From contig NZ_WBJX01000008.1 in the NCBI RefSeq assembly GCF_008831075.1, positions 1-64,000 on the forward strand: DNA of 64,000 nucleotides. Direction: 5' to 3'. Below are positions 6,423-15,146 of the stretch, piece after piece. The stretch comes from Pseudoclavibacter terrae. GTDB lineage: Bacteria > Actinomycetota > Actinomycetes > Actinomycetales > Microbacteriaceae. Within the stretch, counting starts at the first letter, position 1, and the number at the start of each line of letters is the position of its first letter. The translations under genes and the position numbers were made by a program. The notes beneath the pieces were generated by a model. That model made no database searches. It was not told the DNA's origin and saw nothing but the letters and a program-made list of their open reading frames with translations.

Positions 6423-9400
6423 TCATCGATAAACTGCCGCCTGGTCTACCTTGAACCACTTATGCTGGCGCGCGACTCGCAGTAATGGTGTCAGGCTTGG
6501 CGTAGTAGATTCTACGTAGTGCCAGGTCTGGGGTGTTTTCTTGACTCCAGAGACTCGCGCTTGCACAATCTCCTCGAGCAGACCGGCTGGTGGTTCGACC
6601 GAGATCGTCCTGTCTGTTACTGAACCTGAGTTCAGTACGCGCCACATTGACTGTGTAAGTCTCTGGCGAGCATCCGCAGGTAGGGATGAAGCAATCGTCG
6701 AGAGGGTCTCGAGGTGCTGTTCTATCACGGAGCCACCAGCTATGGCCCAGAGAGCCAAGGACCACTCGCTGAGCGACAAAGTGTCGTGACAGTGCTGGAG
6801 CTGGTTGGACCACCAGGCTGCGTCGTCTCGATGTGCACGAGTTTCTTGCAGCAGGACTGACGGATGTCCGTCGTCTCCGAAAGGGCGCTCTTGTGACACC
6901 CTCACGTAGCCATTTCCCAAGTGTGAAGCTGCCCCGGCAACCGCGATCTCTGTAACCAGCCAGCACCGGCCATGCTCATTGAAAAGTGAAGCGGCCGTGT
7001 TTGCCAATGGGAAGGTGCTCCCCTTTTCGCCTCGCTTGAACCTTCGGTGATCGGCTATCTCGGCGTAGACGGAGCCGCTACGTCTGAGGCCCTGAAGCGC
7101 CCTGGACCTGCGTCCTGATCGCTTGGAGGACGCGCGACGGCTTGGCGGATCTGCGCTCAACATGTAGTAGTCGTCCGGATTAAGGCATACTGCGATTTGG
7201 GCGGGCGTTGATCGTACCGAAGTTGTTGCGGTGCAGTGCCCCGCCAGAACGAACTCCATGAGCTCTTTCTCAAGTTCGCTACCGCGCGCGGGAATCAAAC
7301 CTGTGTTCAAAACATTCTGCGCTACGGCTGCGGTTCTGACCGTGAGTCCAGGAACGGAGGCTGTGGAACCCGCAGCAACTTCGCAGTCGGCACCAAGGCG
7401 TAGCCATGCTGCCTCTGATGGGGAGCCGACCGCCCCTCGTAGCTGGTTGAGCCACCAGTCGAAGAATTCGTTTCGAAGTCCGAGGGCCTCGCGCAGGACG
7501 CGTACACGCACGTAGTTGACTGGTAGTGCCGGGTTGTCGGCTATAAGTCTGGTTATCCGATTGAAGGCAGTCATTCCTTGTTTTGGATCTGGGATAGGCG
7601 CAATATTTCTACTGTCGATCGCGCCAATGATGCTTGTGAGGGCTTCATCCGAAAGTAGCGTGTCTAGAATCGATGCGGCTTCGAGTGGCCTGCTATGGAA
7701 CACTCCGTCGCAGAGTATCGTCCAGATTGCCACATTGACGTGGGGTGTGGCACCGAACGTCACTTCGTGTTCTATGCCGGCCTTAAGTGCGTAGATGTCG
7801 GATCCGGTGGCATTCCCGCTATAAAATCGCACTGTGTTAAGCCAGTATGGTCGCCGTAGGAGTTCCCTAAATACGAGCGTTCTGTCAAAATTTTGGTCGC
7901 CTTCGCCAGCGTAATTGTATAGGTATCGAGCTGTGAAGTACTCTCTCAACGACTGCACCTCGAACTCGAACAGGCCCTCTTCTTTAGCGGTCAGTGCCCA
8001 AAGTCGAACGGAGGCTGCCTCAAAGAGTTCATCCACGACATTCGAGGGCTTGCCATATGTGTCCTGAAAGTGCTTCATTGCCGCTACGATCTCAGACCCC
8101 GGCATTGGACCATTGTGCCCGTCAGCTTCCGAGTGGGCTTGAAGGTACCAGCCAAGGAACGCCATGATCTCGATTAGATCCGCCCTATGCTTCCGGACGG
8201 ATCTGGGGTGCTTGTTAGCTTCCCGAGCGAGGAGGAGACCCATGTAGGCGTCATAGAGCTCGGTGCGCTGGCTGGGCGTTGCGTCTCCGTGCTGTCTAAG
8301 GAGATAGAGGAGAATTGTGAGTTGCATCGGATTCCCCGCCAGTTCTCCGATGTAGGGCTCTTTCGTCTTTTCCGTAAAGTTTCTACGAAGCGTGCGACTA
8401 TCGTTCCCAATCACGTTGTGGACCAGACACCACTTCCGTAGATACGAATCGCGTAGCGCTGGCCCCAAGGATGACAGTGCAATCACCTCGAAGTTCTTCG
8501 AGGTGGGCTCGGGTAGTCCTGCAGAATTCGGTCGTGTCGTAACGACGATCTTGGGTGTCACCGTGTACGACGAGCACCTTGCACAGAAAGCGTCTATTTC
8601 GTTCACGATTCGCCGTCGTTCGGATGTCTTACCGATTTCGTCTAGGCCATCTAGAACAATGAGGCTTGGTACACGTGACAAGATATCGTGAACCTGCGTT
8701 GCGGATACTGATTCAATTCCACCTGCATGCGTCATCAGCTCGGCTAGGAATGCTTCAATCGTTGATTCAGCTGCTGGTCGACGTCTTCTCTTTGTGGTGC
8801 GCTCATCATCGTTCACGTCGAAAACGTCGTTGCCACCTATCCAGTCGGCGTATTTACTCAAATCGAAGCGTATGGGAAATCTCGCTTCCGCCGGTGCAGC
8901 AATTCCGGTTGAGAATTCTTGGTTATCTGGGACCCATGCAATTCTGTGTGATTGGCACAGATACTGACTGAGTGTCGATTTTCCTTGCCCTGGCGCGCCG
9001 CGAACTAGGGTGAACGTTGCCGTCGTTTTGTCGGTGATGTAGGCAGCTGTGCCGCCAAGTTCCCGACTATCTGTCGGGCGCGAGGCTGCAAAGTTGCTTT
9101 CGCGCACGAGGCGGGACGGGACATCGACGAAGAGCTCAAAGAGTGGTTCTCTGTCCAGTTCAACCTGGCTGAACTTTATCCCCTCGTCTTCGTTCCACTG
9201 AGAGGCTGCAATCCGCCGCAGTAGAAATCGTAGCGTGGAGTCATGTCTTGCCTCAGAGGTATCTGCGACGAGATACCGGATTAGGTCCCAGCCAGCGAGC
9301 ATGTCGGCGTAAGACCACTTCGTTTCTGAGGGGGCAGAGTCGACGATGGGGTTTAGTGCCTCACGCCAAAGTGCCGTCATCTCAATGCCGAATTGCTTGG

Positions 9401-9767
9401 CGTAATTATCCAGCTCGGAGTTGAGCTTGTCGAAAGTTCCCGTTCCGGGTTTGCCAGTGCTCGCTACGTTGGTAACTATCACATACTTCCGAGCCCCACC
9501 TGCGGCGAGCTCCGTAATCTTATCGCGCTCACCTTCGATGGCATTTTTCAACCACGTGACTGGGTTTTTCTCGGTTCCCTTTGAGGACCACTTGACTTGG
9601 AAAACCAGCGCTTTCTTTAGGTCGATGCCATCCCTTCCGGCATCAGCTTGTCGTAGCGGTAGAGGAACGTAATCGGGGAACTGTAGCATTAGAAGCGCGC
9701 TTACTAATTGCTGGAAATCGTGATCACCGAGGCGTTCGTACAGGTATCTGTGTTCGCTGTTTGGCAC
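6423..9767 (-). CDS. Mrr-like nuclease - NACHT STAND ATPase (probable antiphage protein)
   Basis: A 1114-aa STAND-type protein. Residues about 10-135 form a PD-(D/E)XK restriction-like domain with GRDG (44-47) and the QVK of VFQVKW (57-59), as in Mrr nucleases. A NACHT NTPase follows with Walker A GAPGQGKS (257-264) and Walker B LIVLDGLDE (about 369-377). The remaining roughly 650 residues are helical and probably form the sensor. This layout matches bacterial NACHT and Avs antiphage proteins, which oligomerise on recognising a phage component and unleash the nuclease. The GTG at 9767 has AAGGAG 8 nt upstream. Base composition is visibly AT-richer than its neighbours, and codon use differs, suggesting separate acquisition. 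It sits between the tra operon and the toxin-antitoxin pair. Confidence 0.9.
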   Translation of the reverse strand: MPNSEHRYLYERLGDHDFQQLVSALLMLQFPDYVPLPLRQADAGRDGIDLKKALVFQVKWSSKGTEKNPVTWLKNAIEGERDKITELAAGGARKYVIVTNVASTGKPGTGTFDKLNSELDNYAKQFGIEMTALWREALNPIVDSAPSETKWSYADMLAGWDLIRYLVADTSEARHDSTLRFLLRRIAASQWNEDEGIKFSQVELDREPLFELFVDVPSRLVRESNFAASRPTDSRELGGTAAYITDKTTATFTLVRGAPGQGKSTLSQYLCQSHRIAWVPDNQEFSTGIAAPAEARFPIRFDLSKYADWIGGNDVFDVNDDERTTKRRRRPAAESTIEAFLAELMTHAGGIESVSATQVHDILSRVPSLIVLDGLDEIGKTSERRRIVNEIDAFCARCSSYTVTPKIVVTTRPNSAGLPEPTSKNFEVIALSSLGPALRDSYLRKWCLVHNVIGNDSRTLRRNFTEKTKEPYIGELAGNPMQLTILLYLLRQHGDATPSQRTELYDAYMGLLLAREANKHPRSVRKHRADLIEIMAFLGWYLQAHSEADGHNGPMPGSEIVAAMKHFQDTYGKPSNVVDELFEAASVRLWALTAKEEGLFEFEVQSLREYFTARYLYNYAGEGDQNFDRTLVFRELLRRPYWLNTVRFYSGNATGSDIYALKAGIEHEVTFGATPHVNVAIWTILCDGVFHSRPLEAASILDTLLSDEALTSIIGAIDSRNIAPIPDPKQGMTAFNRITRLIADNPALPVNYVRVRVLREALGLRNEFFDWWLNQLRGAVGSPSEAAWLRLGADCEVAAGSTASVPGLTVRTAAVAQNVLNTGLIPARGSELEKELMEFVLAGHCTATTSVRSTPAQIAVCLNPDDYYMLSADPPSRRASSKRSGRRSRALQGLRRSGSVYAEIADHRRFKRGEKGSTFPLANTAASLFNEHGRCWLVTEIAVAGAASHLGNGYVRVSQERPFGDDGHPSVLLQETRAHRDDAAWWSNQLQHCHDTLSLSEWSLALWAIAGGSVIEQHLETLSTIASSLPADARQRLTQSMWRVLNSGSVTDRTISVEPPAGLLEEIVQARVSGVKKTPQTWHYVESTTPSLTPLLRVARQHKWFKVDQAAVYR

Positions 9768-9857
9768 CAGGGCTCCTTCTCGAGTGACAGAAGTCTAGAT
9801 CGCTGAGGTCGATCATCACGATGCCGTCCGTGCCTGAGGCAGGTTTGCGAGACAGGA

Positions 9858-10286
9858 CTAGTACAGCTTTGTGGGCGGTGGGTCATACGGGAGCCGCTGT
9901 CCCCGCGTCGCCAGGTTGGTTGCCGATGTTGGATCGGCTGCGGAGAAAGGGCCATCAGGGTCCATTAGGACCTGCATGTGATGGTCGGCGTGGTCTCGGA
10001 ACCAGACGCTCATTCCGGTGCGGGGTTCAAGGCGTAGGTGCTCCCAAGCGCGCCAGAGTGCGTCGAGGCGGATGACTGCTTCGGGATACTTCCACCATTC
10101 GGCGGCCCAGACGCGGGTTCGTCCGTTGATGGGACGCGCATAGGCCTCGCGGAGGTAGAGACGGACGAACTCATCGAGGTTCGCGTAGTAGGTCTTGCGC
10201 GGCTCAGGTTCTGCGCTTGTCTCGTCGTCCGGATCGGGTGCGAACGCCGCGTCGAGCTCTGGCTCGTCCTCTCCCCAGTCGGTCAC
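9858..10286 (-). CDS. DUF4913 family protein
   Basis: A 142-aa protein with an acidic N-terminus and a DUF4913-like core: YYANLDEFVRLYLREAYARP, then AAEWWKYPEAVIRLDALWRA and TGMSVWFRDHADHHMQVLMD. Members are typical of actinobacterial conjugative elements and usually sit beside the TraG-like coupling protein gene. Here the start overlaps the TraG stop by 4 bp, so it is the last gene of the transfer operon. Its biochemical function is unknown; a role in substrate recruitment or DNA binding is conceivable. Confidence 0.85.
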   Translation of the reverse strand: MTDWGEDEPELDAAFAPDPDDETSAEPEPRKTYYANLDEFVRLYLREAYARPINGRTRVWAAEWWKYPEAVIRLDALWRAWEHLRLEPRTGMSVWFRDHADHHMQVLMDPDGPFSAADPTSATNLATRGQRLPYDPPPTKLY

Positions 10287-12079
10287 GCAGCACCTCCCCC
10301 GGATGTCTTGCTCTGAGCGTCGACAAGGTCACGCTCCGCTTTGCTGATCGTGCGGGTTGCCTGCGGGTCGTGTGCGGCGAGCGACGCGCGCACTGCATCC
10401 GCGTGCCGTCCGCTCATCCATGGTCGTGTCCGGATGAGCGTTGGTCGCGATCCTGACGCCAGCACTACGGCTCGTCCTTTGGGCATTGCTGCGAGATCGG
10501 CGACATCAAGGATGCGTTCGCGCTGGAGCTGCTGAGAAACGGTGCGCTGTCCGCGTCCGCTCGAGGTGCTTGAGGAGATGCGGTCGTAGTCGCCGATGAT
10601 GCGGGAGAGGTCTTCGAGGAAGGTGGCCTCGGACACTCCCCCGCCGTAGACCTTCACGTTGGAGGCGGACCAGAGCTTCTTCATCCCTGTTTCGCCCCAC
10701 ACTTCGGTGCCTTGGGACCAGGATTGAAGGATGGTCATGAGGATGATGCCGCGGGATCCGTAGTGCGAGTACAGATTGGGAAGCTCACGCCACCGGCACA
10801 CGTTCGCCGCCTCATCCAAGACCCCGATGAGGGGCGTCTTGAGCCTGCCGCCGGTGGATTTGGCGGCGAGTTGTTCGGCGGCTTCGACGACGGCGACGGT
10901 GAGTGCGGTGACGAGTGGGCCGGCGTTGCCTCGTCCTTCTTTGGAGAGGCTGTAGAGGGTGCCGCCGTCGCGGACGAAGGCGTGCGGGTCGAAGTGGCGG
11001 CGATGGTCGTGGTCCTCCGTGCGGGTGACCCATTGGCTGACTTGGCGGTTGGTGAGGCAGGAGGCCATCTGTTGCGCCGTGCCGTAGACGCCGCCGCGTT
11101 GTTTCTCGGGGGCGGTAATGACGCCGGCGACTTGGTCGGCGGTGAGCGTGTAGCCGTGCTGGCGGAGGATCCCGACTGGGGTGTCGTCGGTGGGCCTGGT
11201 CAGCCATGTGTAGACGACGGTGATGGGCCTGCCGTCGAGGGCGCCGGCGAGGAGGAGGCCGGCGAGGAGGTCTTGGCCGGCGGGGTCGAAGTAGGCGTCG
11301 GTTTTGGCGCCGGGGTCGCGGGAGCCGGCGGAAAAGTGCTCGGCGAGCTTCGCGGCTTTGACCTCGTCGGTGACGTAGCTGAGGGGGTTCCACCACCAGG
11401 TGGGTTCTTCGAGTGCGATCGCTTGCGGGTCGAACACCCACACTGGTCCGGTCTTGGCTCGGACGTCGCGGGTGGCGTCGACGACGTCGCGCTTGTTGGA
11501 GGTGACGAGCACTCCCCCGGGCGCGTCGAGGATGGCGGGCACGGCGCGGCTGGTGGTCTTGCCGGTGCGGGGTCCCCAGATGTCGATGTGCATGTCTTCC
11601 CACGACCCGAACAGCTCACGTCCGTCGAACACGCCGACTCCGATCGGCACACCGGCCGATCCTTCGACGCCGAGGCGGGCTGCGGATGCTTCTGCGCTCT
11701 TTCGTGAGAGGGCTTCGACGTCGTGGCCGCGGCCCATGTAGGTGGAGACGCGGTCGACGCGGGTGCGGCGCTTTGCCCACTTCCGCCGCCACAGGAACCA
11801 CGCGACCACCAGGCCGAGAACGATGATGGCGATCGCGATGACGACGAGCGTGCCGGGCGTGCCGGGCCAGGTGAGCTCGCCCTCGAGCATCCCGAAGAGC
11901 ACCTCGAACGGATTCAGCGGGATCTGCTGCCCGGTGCCGGCGAGCCGGTGACCGATGCGCATCCCGAGGTAGATGGGGAGCACGATCGCGGCCGCGGCAC
12001 CAATGCCGACCCAGACGAGGGCTGCTTCGGCGCCGAGCCCGCCGGGTTGCCGGCGCCGGTTGTGAGGCTGCTGGCTCAC
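10283..12079 (-). CDS. TraG/VirD4-family type IV coupling protein
   Basis: A 598-aa coupling ATPase that would dock the relaxosome to the secretion channel. Two N-terminal membrane helices lie at about residues 20-40 and 77-97. Walker A is WGPRTGKT (169-176), with Walker B in the LIGVLDEAANVCRW segment. The GTG at 12079 overlaps the VirB4 stop as GTGA; the frame to 12286 is an upstream extension inside virB4. Residues near the end (RPTLIRTRPWM) match the usual TraG C-terminus. It is essential for conjugation in related systems. Confidence 0.93.
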   Translation of the reverse strand: MSQQPHNRRRQPGGLGAEAALVWVGIGAAAAIVLPIYLGMRIGHRLAGTGQQIPLNPFEVLFGMLEGELTWPGTPGTLVVIAIAIIVLGLVVAWFLWRRKWAKRRTRVDRVSTYMGRGHDVEALSRKSAEASAARLGVEGSAGVPIGVGVFDGRELFGSWEDMHIDIWGPRTGKTTSRAVPAILDAPGGVLVTSNKRDVVDATRDVRAKTGPVWVFDPQAIALEEPTWWWNPLSYVTDEVKAAKLAEHFSAGSRDPGAKTDAYFDPAGQDLLAGLLLAGALDGRPITVVYTWLTRPTDDTPVGILRQHGYTLTADQVAGVITAPEKQRGGVYGTAQQMASCLTNRQVSQWVTRTEDHDHRRHFDPHAFVRDGGTLYSLSKEGRGNAGPLVTALTVAVVEAAEQLAAKSTGGRLKTPLIGVLDEAANVCRWRELPNLYSHYGSRGIILMTILQSWSQGTEVWGETGMKKLWSASNVKVYGGGVSEATFLEDLSRIIGDYDRISSSTSSGRGQRTVSQQLQRERILDVADLAAMPKGRAVVLASGSRPTLIRTRPWMSGRHADAVRASLAAHDPQATRTISKAERDLVDAQSKTSGGGAA

Positions 12080-13638
12080 TCCCCTGCTCCGTCCTGGTCG
12101 CGGGTGCCGACGCGGGATTGGGTGTGCCAGCGCTTGTTGGTGTCGCTGATGGAGGCTTCGACGCTGGTGAACTGCACGTCGACCGGAATCCCTGGGCGTC
12201 CGCCGACCTTGACGAGGAACTTGCCCCGTCCGGGCGGGGTTGCTTCCTGGTTCGTGGTCGGGTCCCACGCGGGCGGGTCCTGCCAACCGATGAGCAGGTC
12301 TTGCTCGGCTCGCGAGAGTGGGATCGCGGAGGTGAGCTGCGGCATTTCCGCGGAGGGGAGGCCGCCGCAGATGACCATGCCGCTTCGTTCGACGAAGCCT
12401 TTCGCTTTCATGCGGTCTTCCTCGCTGGCGAGGGCGAGGAGGTCGCTCATGGTGTGGGAGACCATGGCCATGCCGACTCCCCTAGTTCGGTTGAGACGGG
12501 TGAGGGCGTCGACGCGGTCGACCATGCCGCGGCCTGCGCGGAGGGCGCGCCAGAGCTCGTCGAGGACGACGAAGTAGTGCCGGCGCGGCTCCAGGCCGGC
12601 GTCGGCGAGGGCGTTGGCGACGTTCACGGTGCCGAAGCCGGCGGACCAGCAGGCGAGGAGGGCGGCGGCTTGGAGATCCATGTCGGAGTCGTCGACTGCG
12701 GACACGTCGTAGACCACGGGCCGGTCCCGGTGCATGGGGTTGGTGGTGGGTTTGGAGAACATCTCCCCGAGTCGTCCTCCGCCGGTGAGACCGATGAGGG
12801 AGGCTTCGAGGTTCTCGGTGATCTCCTTGTACCGATCGTCGTTGCCGCGATCGAGCGCCACGGCCCGCACCTCAAGCGGCGCATCCTGGATGACCCTGAG
12901 GAGGTCCCCCAGGACGGGAATCCCGTCATGGGTATCGTCGAGCACCTTGAGAGCGCGATCGAGGATGGTCTCTTCGCGGTCGGTCGGTGGGGCGCCGCGC
13001 ATGATCGTGAGCAGGGCCGCGACCATCGTGTGCCGGCGCCCGTGCGCATCCGCCAGCACCTGCGATGCTTCCTTCTCGTAGCCGGCGTCGCGAAGTCGCT
13101 GCGCAGCGCTCGTGGCTTCGCCGGGGTCGAGGACGTTGAGGTAGCCGCGTCCGCGGCCGAGCGTGATGACTTGCCCTTCGAGCGCTTCGATGAGGTCGAC
13201 GTAGTCGGGTTTCAGGTCGCCGAGAACGAGTGGCATGACCCCGTAGCCGGCAAGGCCGGTGGCCATGCGGCGCACGACGGAGGATTTGCCGAGGCCCGGT
13301 TTGCCGAGCACGAACATGGAGGGGTTGGAGATGAGTTTCGCGCGCTGGAACCAGGAGATGGGGTCGCAGCAGAGGGTGGCACCGGTGTGGATGTGCCGCC
13401 CGAGGGGGACACCGACCATGGGAGTTCCGGTGCCGATCGCGAACGGCCACAGCCCACACACCTGCACCGTCGTGCCCCGCCACTCCTGCGGCGCCTGCAC
13501 ATAGAACGCTTCGCCCCGGCCCTTGCCGAGCCAGCCGCGCATCCCGGGCCGCTTCAGTCGCGGCGCCTTGACTCGTTCCTCCGGCTTCGACGCCGAGATC
13601 GAGCTAGACGGCGTGATGGCGCGGCGGAGCAGGGTCAT
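12076..13638 (-). CDS. VirB4-like conjugation ATPase
   Basis: A 520-aa ATPase that powers pilus and channel assembly. Walker A is GKPGLGKSS (about 112-120), with Walker B in YFVVLDELWRAL. The sequence LVLGDLKPDYVDLIEAL after the P-loop is typical of actinobacterial VirB4/TraC-like proteins. It is shorter than proteobacterial VirB4 (about 800 aa). The N-terminal part is probably supplied by the adjacent SCO6880-like protein, whose gene overlaps by 4 bp. No transmembrane segment is seen. Confidence 0.9.
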   Translation of the reverse strand: MTLLRRAITPSSSISASKPEERVKAPRLKRPGMRGWLGKGRGEAFYVQAPQEWRGTTVQVCGLWPFAIGTGTPMVGVPLGRHIHTGATLCCDPISWFQRAKLISNPSMFVLGKPGLGKSSVVRRMATGLAGYGVMPLVLGDLKPDYVDLIEALEGQVITLGRGRGYLNVLDPGEATSAAQRLRDAGYEKEASQVLADAHGRRHTMVAALLTIMRGAPPTDREETILDRALKVLDDTHDGIPVLGDLLRVIQDAPLEVRAVALDRGNDDRYKEITENLEASLIGLTGGGRLGEMFSKPTTNPMHRDRPVVYDVSAVDDSDMDLQAAALLACWSAGFGTVNVANALADAGLEPRRHYFVVLDELWRALRAGRGMVDRVDALTRLNRTRGVGMAMVSHTMSDLLALASEEDRMKAKGFVERSGMVICGGLPSAEMPQLTSAIPLSRAEQDLLIGWQDPPAWDPTTNQEATPPGRGKFLVKVGGRPGIPVDVQFTSVEASISDTNKRWHTQSRVGTRDQDGAGE

Positions 13639-15146
13639 AGTTTCTCCCTCAGTTCGGCGGGCACCTTCACGTGCTTCTGCAACACCAGCCCGAGCGGGAG
13701 AGCTGCGGCAAACGCGGAGTCCTGCGACCCATACACGGGCCGTACTTTGAGACGGGCGGTCGCGGAGAGATTGTCGACGGCGGCTTTCGCGTCCGCGACC
13801 TTCTCGAGGTCCTTCACGGTCGCGGTCACGAGCACTCCGAACTCCACCAGCCCTGCGCCGGAGGCTTCCTCTCGTGCGGTGGCTTGCGCGGATCCGATGC
13901 CGAGCGTGTCTCTCGCGGACGGCTTCGCGGTGGAGGTGGCGCGGAACTGCGCGGCGGCGAGATCGGCTTCCACGATCGCGGCTGCTCGTGCGGAGTCGAT
14001 CGGCCGGTACAGCAGTGTGATGCGCTTGCGCGCGATGTCGCGGTGCGGGGCGAGGAGACGCGCAAGCACACCGGATTGGACGTTGCCTCGGGGCGCAGAC
14101 GTCATGGACCAGGTGACGGAGTACGCGGAGTCATGCCGATACCCGTCCCAGTCCGCCTGCGCCGCCGTCGGCCCCACATCCGGCCACGACAGCTCCGGGG
14201 TCTCCCCATTCGCGCGGGCCTCGTCGATGAGCAAGGCCGCGGCCGGGTCGTAAGCGATGCGCACCGTCTCGCATAGCTCCTGCGCCGACACCGGATGCGC
14301 AGCACCCGCGCCGGTGGCCTCGAGACCTGCGGTGAGGCCGGGGATGCGGGCGGCGAGCTCGCGCGCCATGTCCTCCGGGCTGCGCTTCTTCCCACCAGCA
14401 CGCATGGACGCGGCGAAGGTGATCGCGACGAACGCCTTCACCGTCGACGACCCGGACGGGTACGAGTCGACGATCTCCTCGAGCATCTCGCGCGCAAACG
14501 CGGGCGCGTTCGCGTCCACATTCGTGGACACTTCACGCTTGAGTCGTGTGCCGGAGTCAGGGGCAGTCTCGATGGTCACGGCGGCGGCTTCCACACCGGG
14601 CTCGTCGCCGAGGTTGGAGAGCCAATGCCCCCAGTCCGCGACCCAGGAGTCGATCTGCTCTGGGTCGACGAGAGCTGCACCGTCGGGTTCGGTGCCGAGC
14701 ACGATCGAGTAGGACAGCGTCGCGGGCGTGTAGAGCAACGCGAACGGTCGCCCGTAGGAGTCGTGGTGCTCGCTGAGCCGGGTTGGAGCGGCGAGACCGG
14801 GGAGCTGGAAGGTGCCCCAGTCGGTGCGACCGATCGGGCCGGAGCGGTAGATGTTCGCCCCGCGGCTGCGGGCGGTCGCGAACCCGACCCGAGTGGCGAG
14901 CCGGCTCACGATGGACTGCCCGTGGGAGTCCTTAGTGACGACGGCGAGCATGACCGTGGCGAGGACCACAAAGGTGATCGCAGCCTCGAGGAGTCCGACG
15001 ATCATGACGATCAGCACAATGAACACGAGACCGCCGAGCATGATGGCGGTGCCGACCGAGCCGAGGCCCATGAGGCCGGGCGAGGTGGGGCGGCGCCAGT
15101 TCCCGTAGGTGCGGGGTCCGCGGTGCAGTGGTTCAACGGCTGCCAT
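13635..15146 (-). CDS. SCO6880-like conjugation membrane protein
   Basis: A 503-aa protein resembling the SCO6880 family of actinobacterial type IV secretion loci. It begins MAAVEPLHRGPRTYGNWRRP and has a hydrophobic hairpin at about residues 30-70, comparable to PrgI/VirB3 proteins. A large cytoplasmic domain follows, including SIVLGTEPDGAALVDPEQID and ITLLYRPIDSARAAAIVEAD. It is probably the VirB3 plus VirB4 N-terminal equivalent. The ATG at 15146 is chosen over the frame to 15185 because the sequence from MAAVEP matches the family start. It overlaps genes on both sides. Confidence 0.85.
   Translation of the reverse strand: MAAVEPLHRGPRTYGNWRRPTSPGLMGLGSVGTAIMLGGLVFIVLIVMIVGLLEAAITFVVLATVMLAVVTKDSHGQSIVSRLATRVGFATARSRGANIYRSGPIGRTDWGTFQLPGLAAPTRLSEHHDSYGRPFALLYTPATLSYSIVLGTEPDGAALVDPEQIDSWVADWGHWLSNLGDEPGVEAAAVTIETAPDSGTRLKREVSTNVDANAPAFAREMLEEIVDSYPSGSSTVKAFVAITFAASMRAGGKKRSPEDMARELAARIPGLTAGLEATGAGAAHPVSAQELCETVRIAYDPAAALLIDEARANGETPELSWPDVGPTAAQADWDGYRHDSAYSVTWSMTSAPRGNVQSGVLARLLAPHRDIARKRITLLYRPIDSARAAAIVEADLAAAQFRATSTAKPSARDTLGIGSAQATAREEASGAGLVEFGVLVTATVKDLEKVADAKAAVDNLSATARLKVRPVYGSQDSAFAAALPLGLVLQKHVKVPAELREKL

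Noticed and set aside
12118-14253. A 711-aa plus-strand frame opposite virB4 and the SCO6880-like gene
   Set aside because: Low-complexity Gly/Asp/Val translation opposite two well-supported conjugation genes.
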